Shown here in pieces: positions 46,614-57,579 of a DNA stretch of 64,000 nucleotides. Under the pieces are notes generated by a model. It was not told the origin of the DNA and did not search any database. It saw nothing but the letters and a program-made list of their open reading frames with translations. The position numbers and the translations under genes are program-made. Source of the DNA: Welwitschia mirabilis (lineage: Eukaryota > Gnetophyta > Gnetopsida > Welwitschiales); the NCBI GenBank assembly GCA_051453625.1, contig JBOZIK010000001.1, forward strand, positions 78,486,285 to 78,550,284, written 5' to 3'. The first letter of the stretch is position 1. The number at the start of each line of letters is the position of its first letter.

Positions 46614-48040
46614 GTAGTTTTAAGGATTCTTTGAAGCTTATAAGTAGAATAAGGTAAAGTAAGAATGTCATCTTTTTCCCATTTTATTAAAAATTTTCAT
46701 TCATGACTTAAAAGAATAAATGTATAGGGTTTTTAAGGAGCATTTTATTAAGGTAGGTGAATTTTTTGAGTGATTTCATTCTTATTTTGAACGATGCTAC
46801 TTTAATTTCTATCCTAATGAGGGAAACGCAACACATGCTTCAAATTTTATATAGGTTTTATAGATCATGAAGATTTAAGATTATTATGGACAAAACTCTA
46901 ATGGTATGTTTTGAAAGCATGAAAAAGCTATAAACTTAATCTTGGACACAAATAAGTGGAATTTGTTTCCTCATAAAAACACATGAAACTTTAATGCTTG
47001 ACCAACTAAAAATAGGATGCATGTGTGCATGAAAGGATCTTAAGTCATATAAATGCTCTTTATCCTCTGAGAATTAAGTGTTACAAGTTAGGTATCTAGG
47101 TATGGAAACTTCAAAGAGAATTCGAACCCCACTTCCTCCCCTTCTCTCCCTTACATTCTATGATTTTTTATGATTTTCTAGTATGAGGGCTAGGATTATA
47201 GTCAAATTATTAAAAAATTATTGAAAGAGTTCAGAAATAGTTTCTTTTAACAAAATCTCAAGTTAAAACCCACAATCCATATTATATTATGTTGCTTAAA
47301 TATACTATGTTAACTTTAGAGGTTAAAGTAATATGTCAATGTATTGTTTATATTTAAAATATAAAAATTTCTCAAGACACCAAGTTTTTGAAGATCATGC
47401 TAAAGGATGCCTAGAGTAATGGTTGGTTTTATGAAGGGAAAAAGTAACTAAGAAAATAAGACAGTAATATTGAAATTTTAGAAGGTGATATTAGTCATAT
47501 TTGAAAGACAATATTTCAAAAAGCCTTATAAAAGCCTTACTCAACTTAGAAAGGGAACATAAAATTTATTTTGAACTTAAAAGAAAAATTAAAGGTCAAG
47601 GTTTTGATGAAGAACTAAACTATTTGCGATTCCCATTAAAATCAAGAGGTTTAATCAGTAGAGTGAGGATACATTCTCATCATCTTTAGATTAAGAGAAG
47701 CAGATGAGAGAACACACCAATAGAACATGTTAATTATGTTGAACTAATGCCATGGAAGATGAAGAGAATGCTTTTCTTTTCCTTCGATGCCCTTGAACTG
47801 CTTTTTAAATATTCAAATGGGATATTGTAGCAAAAAAATTGTATGTCCTCCTGCAGTTACCTTTGTTGGTGTTAAACCTTTTTAAGCCATTACAATTTAT
47901 AAGTATTGTCTTTCATGGTGCTTTCTAATCATAATAAAAAAATCTAGGCATGAAAATTTCATATAAATATGTTGTAAGAATGTTTCATTTAAACCTAATC
48001 CTTTGTTATGTATTGTGTGTAGTTGTAAGATGTATATCAA
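46614..48040. other. Region between the third copia element and the GST gene
   Basis: The left few hundred bases are probably copia LTR. The rest shows no recognised gene. An open stretch at 47501-47689 gives a lysine-rich 62-residue peptide with no known motif. Confidence 0.4.
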
Positions 48041-48180
48041 CCTTTGGTTTAGTAGTAAAGAAATCTTCCTATAAGGCATCAAGTTTTAAGTTGACATCTT
48101 CCTATAAGGCATAAAGTTTTAAGTTTGATTTCCATGTTAAACGCATAGGCTTTAGAGTGAAAAGAAAAAAAAGAATAAAT
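48041..48180 (+). repeat. SINE-like unit 2, upstream of the GST gene, with a 33-bp internal duplication
   Basis: TTTGGTTTAGTAGTAAAG fits a polymerase III A box and AAGTTTGATTTCCA a B box; an A-rich tail (AAAAGAAAAAAAAG) follows near 48160. Between the boxes, ATCTTCCTATAAGGCAT..AAGTTTTAAGTT occurs twice (48063-48092 and 48096-48125). It ends about 250 bp before the gene's first start codon. Confidence 0.45.
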
Positions 48181-48313
48181 ATCGCTTTAACCTTGTTGGT
48201 GCTACAGTCACGGTAAAATTAATTCGTCACATTTAACAGTCCCTTTCCCCTCCCCTGCAGCTGCAAGACAAGGATAAGACTGAGCTCCTGCAATTCTATC
48301 GTCTTCCCAATGC

Positions 48314-48319
48314 CACGTG
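48314..48319 (+). promoter_or_regulatory. G-box (CACGTG) upstream of the GST gene
   Basis: CCACGTGT lies 107 bp upstream of the first ATG. CACGTG is the core for bZIP and bHLH factors in light, ABA and stress responses of plants. Use by this gene is inference. Confidence 0.45.
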
Positions 48320-48425
48320 TTAGATGAAGATGAGGATGTGCTTTCATAAGAATGTCTATAAGGATCTTGCATCTTTCATTCGTAATTTCTGATTTCTGAC
48401 GTTCGTTTTGATGCTGCTTACCACA

Positions 48426-51116
48426 ATGGCCTCTGCTCGGTCAACAACTCCTGCAACGGGGCAGACGGTTTCTTTGTGTACGAGTACGCGCCGATGTTAT
48501 CTTCCATGCAGTAAAAGCCCTGTCCCTGTTCGCATGTAAGTTCTTGCATATTTTCTTCATCCCTTTGCAAGCCTTTGACCATTTGCAGCAATCAGAACCT
48601 TCCAATGTTTTGAATTTTCTCTGTTCAATTAAGTTTCTTTGCGTTTTAAGATAATTTTCAGCTAGATTGAAACGTTGAAGATACGTTGCAGGAGGCGCTC
48701 GCGTCTTTTTCAACGGAACATTACAATGGCAGTTGTGTAAGCGCTTTCAAATTTCTCGTCTTCTTGGAGAATATCCGTCTTTGAATGCTTTCAGCTCTAA
48801 AGTACTGGCGTCTGTATTTCAGGGACTCGAACATTTTACCAGTTCACGATTCCAAGTCTGAACCCCCGCCTTTGTTCGATGGAACGCCAAGGTCTGTTAA
48901 TTTTATTCTGTTCCAAACGCAAAAACTCTGTAGTTTGTAAGCGTATTATCAATCGATTCGTCTGGAATTTGATAATTTCCACATATTCTTCGCAGATTGT
49001 ATGTGAGCTTAAGATGCCCCTACGCTCAAAGGGTTTTTACGGCCAGGAACTACAAGGTTTATTTTCCCAAGTGCCTTGTCCAAAAAGATATGAAGACGCT
49101 TGCCTTCTGACTATTTTATATGGAGATAATTAGTGAAGAAAGTAATGTGCTTCCTGTAACTGCAAACATCTGTCTATCTATCCAGGGTTTAGATGAAATT
49201 CAAGTAGTTCCTATTGATTTAGGAGACAGACCCTCCTGGTATAAAGACAAAGTCTACCCTACCAACAAGGTATCGCAGAGTACTGTTGGTCAGTGTTACC
49301 ATCTTCCATTAGTCTGTCATCTGCTTTTACTTATTTAGATTTTTATTATTACTAAAATTCTTTGAAATCTATCTGTTAAGACTGTAATTTGTGTCATAAT
49401 TTTTGCATTGGAGGTTAAAAGTCATAATGCATTCATTGCCCCACTGTTAGCTTTTAGGGTGATTATTTGCATTCGTTGCAAACTTAAAACACTTTTGCTA
49501 AGCCTGGATTCAGTATTTGCATTTATTGCCAGTATTCATGTCTTTCGTGATGAATTTTGTGTAATTATCCTTTTGACATTACTCATGGCCGAACCAAAGC
49601 CTTTATGCTTTCTGACAAGGGCTATGTCCATGCTTTGTAGACTAGGGCTAGGTGCCTGGTGCTCAAAGATATGCCTTGCTACCTAAATGTTTTGCATGAA
49701 TAATGGCAAGATCACTGTGCATTTTTGTTATCCTTAGGGTTAGCTTTTTTGGGCAAGTCACATGGTAAATGGTTTTACGAGATCAGTTTTCTGGCTATTC
49801 CAAATGCTTTTGGGTATGGAAGCAAAGCATACCTCCATATCTACAGAATTAGACCCTGGATTTCTTGATTAATAGGGATTCCAGTAGCTCATGTCTTTGT
49901 TAATCAGTTTCTTTATTTTTCTATCCTATCAACTTATCACAAGATCCAATTATATGTTGGACTTCACAATGCCACCCGTGCTTCCCACTGGTAACTTCCC
50001 TTTTTTTTTTTTTTTTTTTAAATATAACTTTTGGGTTTCTTCTCTACTTAAAATGACATAAAAACAACAGTGAAAGTGACCTCTAAAAGATTATGCACAC
50101 AGGTCCCTGCTCTTGAGCATGATGGCAAAGTCATTGGAGAGAGTTTGGATTTGCTGGTGTATATTGATAACAACTTTGGAGGACCAAAGCTCATTCCTAG
50201 TGTATGCAGTCTATTTTAAGAATTCCTTCTCTCCCAATGTTAAAGAAATATTTTGGATCGTGTTTCTCCAGATGCTTTAGTATTCATCCCTAGGTTTGAA
50301 TCCATGTTGAGGTTTTTCCTATTGCTTTATATCAGATAAGTTAATGGGGGAATAGAGATCTAATCTAAGTACTGTAATTAAATAGTTATGATATCTAAGT
50401 ATTCAATTTCAGTGCAGTGGGCTTCTCTTTATGCAGGACCCTGTGAGAAAGCAGGCAGCAGATGAATTAATAAAATATGTTGAGACTTTCAGTGGGACTG
50501 GTTCAACCACTTTAAAAAATCCAGACTCAAATGTTACTCAAGAGTTTGGTAATCCACAGTTATTTACCAGTCTCATGTGTATTTTTGGGCTAATTATTAG
50601 TGTCATGTCTAAAGAATTTTACTTATTAATGTTCCTTGTAAAACCCAGGTCCTGTTCTTGATTATCTAGAAAATGCCTGGGGAAAGTTTGATGATGGGCC
50701 ATTCTTTTTGGGCAAATTCAGTGTGGCAAGCAATCTTTATTTTTGAGAAAGCAATAATTAAAACTGCAATTGTATGCTTAAATCTTCTTTTCCTCGATTA
50801 ATCAGTTTTGATTGCTTTCAAATGCAGGTTGACTGTGCATATGCTTCTTTTCTTGAAAGATTCCACATTACATTTTTGGAATTCAAAAACTATGATCTAT
50901 TAGAAGGCAGATCTAAGTTGTCAAAGTATCTCAAGGTAATACTAATTTAATTATTTCTTCAGTAATGATAGATACCAGTCAAGTCTACATATCTCTCCAT
51001 TCTTTGTATAGGAGCTTAACAAGGTAGATGCATATGTCAAAACAAAGCCCAAGCCTGAAGAAATAATAGCTCGTCTTAAGACCCTTTTTAATTTGGGAGG
51101 TCAGAAAGGCAGCTGA
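48426..51116 (+). CDS. GSTL: Lambda-class glutathione transferase, plastid-type, ten coding exons
   Basis: Exons: 48426-48535, 48692-48736, 48823-48891, 48996-49056, 49186-49269, 50103-50201, 50437-50548, 50649-50725, 50828-50935, 51012-51116; they join in frame to 870 nt, 289 residues. Lambda GSTs have a catalytic Cys and act as thiol transferases or reduce glutathione adducts of small molecules rather than conjugating. Seen: EPPPLFDGTPRLYVS, active-site CPYA (Cys about residue 82), KVPALEHDGKVIGESLDL (cis-Pro and Glu-Ser glutathione contacts), then the helical domain (GPVLDYLENAW, DDGPFFLGKF, FLERFH) and a short tail. Residues 1-48 are rich in Ser/Thr/Arg with no Asp or Glu, a likely chloroplast transit peptide; the start at 48426 has a good context (ACAATGG). 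A second ATG at residue 49 would give a 241-residue cytosolic form. No stop or frameshift; intron 8 is GC-AG. Intact and probably functional. Confidence 0.93.
49270..50102 (+). other. Intron 5 of the GST gene, the longest, with a poly(T) tract
   Basis: 833 bp from GTATCG to CACACAG, splitting the codons for ..YPTNK and VPALE.. in phase 0. A run of about 19 T begins near 50001. The open stretch 49408-49686 inside it has no known motif and is not part of the gene. Confidence 0.85.
50726..50827 (+). other. Intron 8 of the GST gene, GC-AG type
   Basis: Donor GTG|GCAAGC and acceptor ATGCAG. This donor restores KFS-V-VDCAYA, equal in length to the family pattern LSLVDIAY. A GT lies 3 bp upstream (AGT|GTGGCA) and would be in frame but one residue short. 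Confidence 0.75.
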
Positions 51117-52181
51117 TATCAGAGCAGATATGATAGCCTAGAAGTCTAGTACAACATTGGAGTCTTTTGGTGATACGGATTAGGCCTTAATACAAGAGAT
51201 TAATTATCTACTTTGCAGCAGTTGTGCTGCTATCTGGAGAACAGGACAGTAGGGCTTTGCCTCTGATACCTCAACACTGCACACCTTTCAGCATAAGAGA
51301 TATTCATTTGCTATGTTCCTTTATATTTACTCAAGCTCCATAGACTTCGTTTTCTGAATGTATTGTCTGTTATGTTCAAAATCAATTGGGTTTTCTACTA
51401 TTAAGATATAGCAATTGGACTGATTGGAGGCTGGTTTGTTGAGCTACCTCCGACAAACTTTCGTAAGTCTTAGGGATTTTGTAAAAGTAACTGTTTTGAT
51501 TAGCTTATCTTGTACTGAAATTGTCACCTCTCATATCTCAAACTTGGAATTGAAGTTTCTTCATCTTGCAAAGCAACAATTTCTGAAGAGGCAGGAGGTC
51601 TGAAAATGTCCATCTCGTAAATGATGGATTTCTGTTCATTGTTTTTTTGGGTTGTAAATGGAGGTAAGTATTAGTTTTTGAAGTTCAGAGTTTCTTTCAT
51701 TTCTTCTGAGCGCCCCTTCAAATGTTCTTTTTCATATTGTAGATTTCTTATGATTTATCATTAGGTACATCACTTGCCTCTCAACTCTCTATGTGTATAA
51801 GCCAAAACTCTTCCAAAGGAGTTTTCAGATAAATTCCCAATCGACTGAAATGCTCTGCTTGTCCACTACACTTTTGTTCTTGTGCATATACAAATACGAT
51901 CTTTTGTAGTAATGTGTGCCTGCTACTACGTGATTGTTGTTGGAGCCCATATGCTAACAAAATAACATGTAGAATAAGGGTGGGTGGGGTGGAATACCAG
52001 AGTTCTGAGATACATTGAACAGCTAAATAAACATAACCGAGGTGTCAATGATCTTAGAGATGGGCCATGCGATGCTTCCAGGTTGGAAACGTCAGTAGCA
52101 GTAAGAAATAATAAAATCTTTATTTTTTAATCTTTTTTATTAAACCTTAATGTTGTTTAGTGTTGATCTAAAATAGTAAGT
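51117..52181. other. 3' UTR and downstream flank of the GST gene
   Basis: Less AT-rich than the repeats around it up to about 52000, with no second gene recognised. No strong AATAAA signal was found close to the stop, so the transcript end cannot be placed. Confidence 0.45.
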
Positions 52182-52305
52182 AAACCAATGGGATAGTACC
52201 TCCATTGGTGGGACACTCGTTTTCTATAGGGTTTGAACTTTTAGATGATTTAATGAGCATAATATGAGACTTTGGATGTAATTAAATTATTTATTTAGGG
52301 GATAA
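52182..52305 (+). repeat. SINE-like unit 3, relative of the unit at 39264
   Basis: Shares with 39264-39425, in order: ATGG(G/A)AT(A/G)GTA(C/G)C, GGTGGGACA/AGTGGGACA, a GGTTTGAACT B-box-like word, TATGAG(A/G)(C/T)TTT and GTAATTAAA(T/C)TATTTA. Both boxes are decayed. Confidence 0.45.
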
Positions 52306-55300
52306 GAGGTACTTTACTTTTTGGAGGAAAAATGGTAACTAAAAGTTTCGAGTTTGATACCTTTATAAAAGAATAATTAGAGACATGAAAATTGCTATAT
52401 TAAATAATTAATTATTTATTAACTAATACTATTATTTTATGTACGGACTATTTTTTAAACACTAAGTTGACATTTAAGTTCTACATCTTTTGGATGAAGC
52501 ATCCTTCCCTAGTCACTCATATTATATTATACGCTTCAGTTACAACACTAACACCTATTGTTTCTCAAGTAGAGTCTCTTGGGTTGTTTTTGCATGATGT
52601 GCAACTTGAACTCTATATCTAATTTGTTAGACAAGTATTTGTTTCCTCCTTGTTTGGACTAGCTAGGTTTAGATAGACCCATCTATATGTGTAATTTTAA
52701 AGTTTGAAACTTCGTACCCCTTGGTTTTACTTTGCAAGCCTTTATAGAATGTGCACAAAGGCATTTCCTTTTGTTCTATTTCATGACGTAAAGTCGAATG
52801 GAACTTGAAGGCATTAAGGCATGGTCTTTCTTCTATTACATGAATTATTCCAAAAATGGAATTTTCTCATACTAAAGGCATGATCTCTATCTATTTTATG
52901 AGTGCAATTTTACCACACAAAGGGATTTCTTATATATTTTATAGGTTACCTTAAAATGGAATTTTATTGTTGCTTTAGCTTTGTTGCAAGTTATTAAAAA
53001 AATAGTTTCATCAAACTAAAGCATATAATTAGAGTGTAAACGACACAAGATTATGAAGAAGTTTTACTCTATCGAGGCACATACATAATGCAAGTACATA
53101 AGCTTAATTCTAAAAGTAATATGCTACACTTCAGGCACGATTCTTACAAGGCTTGCATCACATATAATGTTTAACTCTTTTAATATTAAGGATAAGATAA
53201 TACTTCTTTGACATGTTTGACAATAGGAGTAAATAACCCTATAGCAAAACACAATAAACCATGTTTCTCCTTTTCCTCTTTTTGCATAAGGACATGCACC
53301 ACATGATGATTGTGATCATCTTGCTACTTAGCTTTGTTATTGGATAGTGACTTAGTTTTAACTTATTTATTCTATTTAAAAGATCAATATATTAATTCTC
53401 ATTGTTTAGATGATAAGGTACTTTATAGAATGTTAAATATTGTCCATCATTTCTCCCTTACATGCATTTAGCTAAAAGTTCGTCACACATCATAAATGTT
53501 AATGTTGCCTATTTGTAGTAAGACGATACCATGTCATGATGGTCGTGTTTATCTTGTTACATTGCATCACATGCCACCTCATGATACGACATGCCTTTGA
53601 TGTGGGCACCATAAGAGCTATTGGAAGTCCAGCTAAATAGATCATCAAAATGGAATTGATTTTCCTACCATGAACTTCAGTTCGAGCACAGTCGCTATGT
53701 CAATGTTGTATGTACATCATTAGCCTGATACTCTTTTGCTTGAACAAATTAAACCTTTGCTTAATTCTGGTTTTCTTCTCTATTTGAAGGTTTTTTTCGT
53801 TTTTTATGATCATCTAATGAAAGCAATGGAAAGCTTTAATAAGTATGTTGTTTTGTCTAATGTTCTTATTTTTAGTCATAATAGTGCATTTGAGAAATTG
53901 AATCACTTTTCTAATATTGAAATGAACTCAAACTCAGGAATATAACCAAATATTACAAATATANNNNNNNNNNNNNNNNNNNNNNNNNNNNNNNNNNNNN
54001 NNNNNNNNNNNNNNNNNNNNNNNNNNNNNNNNNNNNNNNNNNNNNNNNNNNNNNNNNNNNNNNNNNNNNNNNNNNNNNNNNNNNNNNNNNNNNNNNNNNN
54101 NNNNNNNNNNNNNNNNNNNNNNNNNNNNNNNNNNNNNNNNNNNNNNNNNNNNNNNNNNNNNNNNNNNNNNNNNNNNNNNNNNNNNNNNNNNNNNNNNNNN
54201 NNNNNNNNNNNNNNNNNNNNNNNNNNNNNNNNNNNNNNNNNNNNNNNNNNNNNNNNNNNNNNNNNNNNNNNNNNNNNNNNNNNNNNNNNNNNNNNNNNNN
54301 NNNNNNNNNNNNNNNNNNNNNNNNNNNNNNNNNNNNNNNNNNNNNNNNNNNNNNNNNNNNNNATAACCAAATATTGCAAATATAGTATCAAAAATGCACT
54401 TTGGTATCATGTTCAAAACTAAACCAATGTTAGATCTTTGTGAGTGCTAAGTGTGATATTGTATTAAAAATGTATTTACATACTTTCTAATTCTTTTAGG
54501 TATAAGTGTGATAGAGGATGCAATCAAAAACTGGAACTAAATGAGATCTAGATTAATGAAGAAGTGGATTATAAGATGGCTATGCATATCAAGATGATTT
54601 AGTTATAAAGTTTCTAATGTTGCTAAGTAATAATTCTCTAATACTAAGCAAAGAAGTGGTGGATTTACTGCAAAACTACAACAAGAGTAAGTGGTGGATT
54701 TACCGCAAAACTACAACAAGAGTAATAAAGGGGGAAAAAGAGAAAATAGACAGAGCATTATAAAAGATGAAAAGTGACAAGCAATGGTTTCTAAATAACC
54801 TAGCTTTAAATCTTCATCGTTTGGTCCCCTTTATTCTATCATTTCATCTTATTCTTCTCAAGTTGTCCTTTTTGTTGGCTATATGTTGAATTATATCCTA
54901 ATACAATCTGCATAATCTTTTTTGTCTATGGAGTATGCATGCCGAATTTCTCTCTCTCTCTCTGTCTTTTTCTCTCTTATAATGCACATTATGAAGTTCT
55001 ATCTAGAATCAATTTCAATAGAAATTTTTTTATCATTATTTTTTAATATACATTGAAGCTTCAAACCATATTGGAATTGGTATGTTTGTGGAAAAATAAC
55101 TAAATAGATAAATTAAAAAGACTTCAATGATGGTCATGAGTTTGAGAAACTTACTTTCCTCATTTTTATATAATTAGTTACTTTTTATGGTTGTTTTCTA
55201 GTTCATCTTTATTATTACCTTTTTGCATACTTGAATTTTGTTAAATCCAACATATAATCTTGTTTTGTTAGTATTAAAAACTTATAAACAATTAACAAGG

Positions 55301-55689
55301 ACCTATGAGAGTGATTATGTTCTAAAATATGATCATTGAATATTGTGTTATTGAAGATTTCATTGTGAGGGATTTGGTGTTTCATTGTTTATGCATGATC
55401 TTAAAAAGCCCTAAAAAAGCACATGGATTTTGCATATAAATGTGCCCATTATCTTATTAAACAAAATATGAATGATACTATAAAGCATGTAATGTAAAAG
55501 GTTAGTTATAAGTAACAAATGCTTTGCAAAACTTTAGTTTACTTAGTATTTTATTCATAAGTGATTCTTATTAATTTATAAAAATTTGAAGTGCTTTCTA
55601 AGTAGGGAAACTTTCTTTTAAATGAAAAGTGATATGCATCATCAAGGTAAGGTAATATTAGTTCTTAAAAAGTTATTAAATAATTTGAA
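52306..55689. other. Intergenic stretch, no gene recognised
   Basis: AT-rich; no motif-bearing frame on either strand. It contains a 399-N gap (53964-54362) flanked by near-identical ATAACCAAATATT(A/G)CAAATAT, a 35-bp tandem duplication at 54656-54725 and a CT microsatellite at about 54948-54977. Confidence 0.5.
54656..54725 (+). repeat. Perfect-period tandem duplication, 2 x 35 bp
   Basis: GTGGTGGATTTAC(T/C)GCAAAA followed by CTACAACAAGAGTAA occurs twice without spacer (54656-54690, 54691-54725) with a single mismatch, so it is recent. Confidence 0.95.
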
Positions 55690-55694
55690 ATTAT

Positions 55695-55895
55695 TTTTTT
55701 TGAAAAGTTAGAAATCCAGCACTGCATAAAAGCACTAATTACATTCTCTGGGGGTCTGTCTAGGCTCCCACTATGAGGGGTATATGAGGTTGGGTTGGGG
55801 CTGCTAACACACCCTTCGATTCCTATGGGGATTTGATCTTCTAACCACAAGAAAATCATTAACTAATTTCAACTAGTGAGCTACGGCCTTTGTTC
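55695..55895 (-). repeat. SINE-like unit 4, minus strand
   Basis: On the minus strand GGCCGTAGCTCACTAG is a good A box (TRGCNNAGNGG type) and AGAAGATCAAATCCCC a good B box (GATCRAATCC), about 40 bp apart. A body with GTAATTAGTGCTTTTATGCAG follows, then TTCAAAAAAAATAATTT as a possible A-rich tail. The boxes are the best preserved of the four SINE-like units here. Confidence 0.6.
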
Positions 55896-57479
55896 TAGAC
55901 AACTTGATATATTACTAAGGGTTTCACCTTTTATAGTTTTTTAATCACGTCCTAAACCATAAAAACAAATCAATGAATTAGAAATTTCAATTACAATGTT
56001 TTTAAAATGAGGATTCATGTTATAAATCAAACTATGCGTATGTTTGCACACCCCATATTCGACATTATAGAAAACAAAAAGATAGTGTTGCATTGCTATA
56101 AGTGACATGTAATACTTGAATTACTTTTGAAACCATATAAAAAAAGAATGAAATCATTGACTAAGGTTAAAATTGAGAAGCTTAGAGTTGTTCAGCTTGA
56201 TAAATATAGTTTAGCCTTTTGTTGTCTCAAACTTGTTTGATAGAGTAGAAAAACACTAGAGAAAGTTCTAGTAGGTTGCCCAGGTATTTTTTTTGGAAAT
56301 AAAATTCAATAGTGTTTTAAAGAACATGGCCTTACTTCTTTTTGTTGTTCTCTAATCATTCCATTCATACCTCATGGTATATTATGTATTTAAGATGGAT
56401 TTATGGTATGAATGATTGTTTTTTTTTTTTTTTTTTTTTTTTTGGTTTNNNNNNNNNNNNNNNNNNNNNNNNNNNNNNNNNNNNNNNNNNNNNNNNNNNN
56501 NNNNNNNNNNNNNNNNNNNNNNNNNNNNNNNNNNNNNNNNNNNNNNNNNNNNNNNNNNNNNNNNNNNNNNNNNNNNNNNNNNNNNNNNNNNNNNNNNNNN
56601 NNNNNNNNNNNNNNNNNNNNNNNNNNNNNNNNNNNNNNNNNNNNNNNNNNNNNNNNNNNNNNNNNNNNNNNNNNNNNNNNNNNNNNNNNNNNNNNNNNNN
56701 NNNNNNNNNNNNNNNNNNNNNNNNNNNNNNNNNNNNNNNNNNNNNNNNNNNNNNNNNNNNNNNNNNNNNNNNNNNNNNNNNNNNNNNNNNNNNNNNNNNN
56801 NNNNNNNNNNNNNNNNNNNNNNNNNNNNNNNNNNNNNNNNNNNNNNNNNNNNNNNNNNNNNNNNNNNNNNNNNNNNNNNNNNNNNNNNNNNNNNNNNNNN
56901 NNNNNNNNNNNNNNNNNNNNNNNNNNNNNNNNNNNNNNNNNNNNNNNNNNNNNNNNNNNNNNNNNNNNNNNNNNNNNNNNNNNNNNNNTGATTGTTTTTT
57001 TTTTTTTTTTTTTTTTGTTAAATGGAATGCATGACAAGTTTTAATGTAAGTTGTGGATAACTCACCAAATTCTATTGTATGCTTTTGCATAAACAACTTT
57101 AAACAATGCCAAAGAATGAGGTATCATCTCTATGAAGTTTTAAAATAAGAGTAGTAACTTATTTTTATATAGAACTAGTTAAAAGAATACTAATACACAA
57201 AATAAATTTGATTAACCTTAAAAATCAACATAAAAGCTATTGTAAGTAATCTTTAAAAACGTAAGTCTAAGTCTATAGTAAATAAGATGCATCAAAGAGT
57301 ACAAAATACAAGATACGTTTTAAGACAAACTTACAAAAGGATTAGGTCCTATATGTTGGTTAATCGTTCACCTTTCATAGAAGTGGCTTTTATTGTACTG
57401 GTGGGGAAACCAAACTCGAGTATCTTCTAGTCTTACTTGTATTACAACCAAATGTAATCTATTACTAAGTGGACTAATA
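55896..57479. other. Intergenic stretch with poly(T) and a gap
   Basis: No gene recognised. The 540-N gap (56449-56988) is bordered on the left by GATTG plus about 25 T and on the right by GATTG plus about 21 T, so the assembly stalled at a homopolymer. Confidence 0.5.
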
Positions 57480-57579
57480 ACTATCAGCATGATGATTGAC
57501 AATTTACACTCCTTGTCTCCTCCTCCTAAAAATCCTCATTCTTGACATTCATCCTCCACCCCATGATGGTGTGCAAGTT

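Noticed and set aside
47501-47689. Lysine-rich 62-codon frame upstream of the GST gene
   Set aside because: No recognisable family, no start context or promoter; kept only as unassigned.
48441-48713. Minus-strand open frame rich in Arg and Thr
   Set aside because: It is antisense to exons 1-2 and intron 1 of the GST gene, with no motif of its own.
49408-49686. Open frame of 92 codons in GST intron 5
   Set aside because: No family motif; bounded by clear splice sites of the GST gene.
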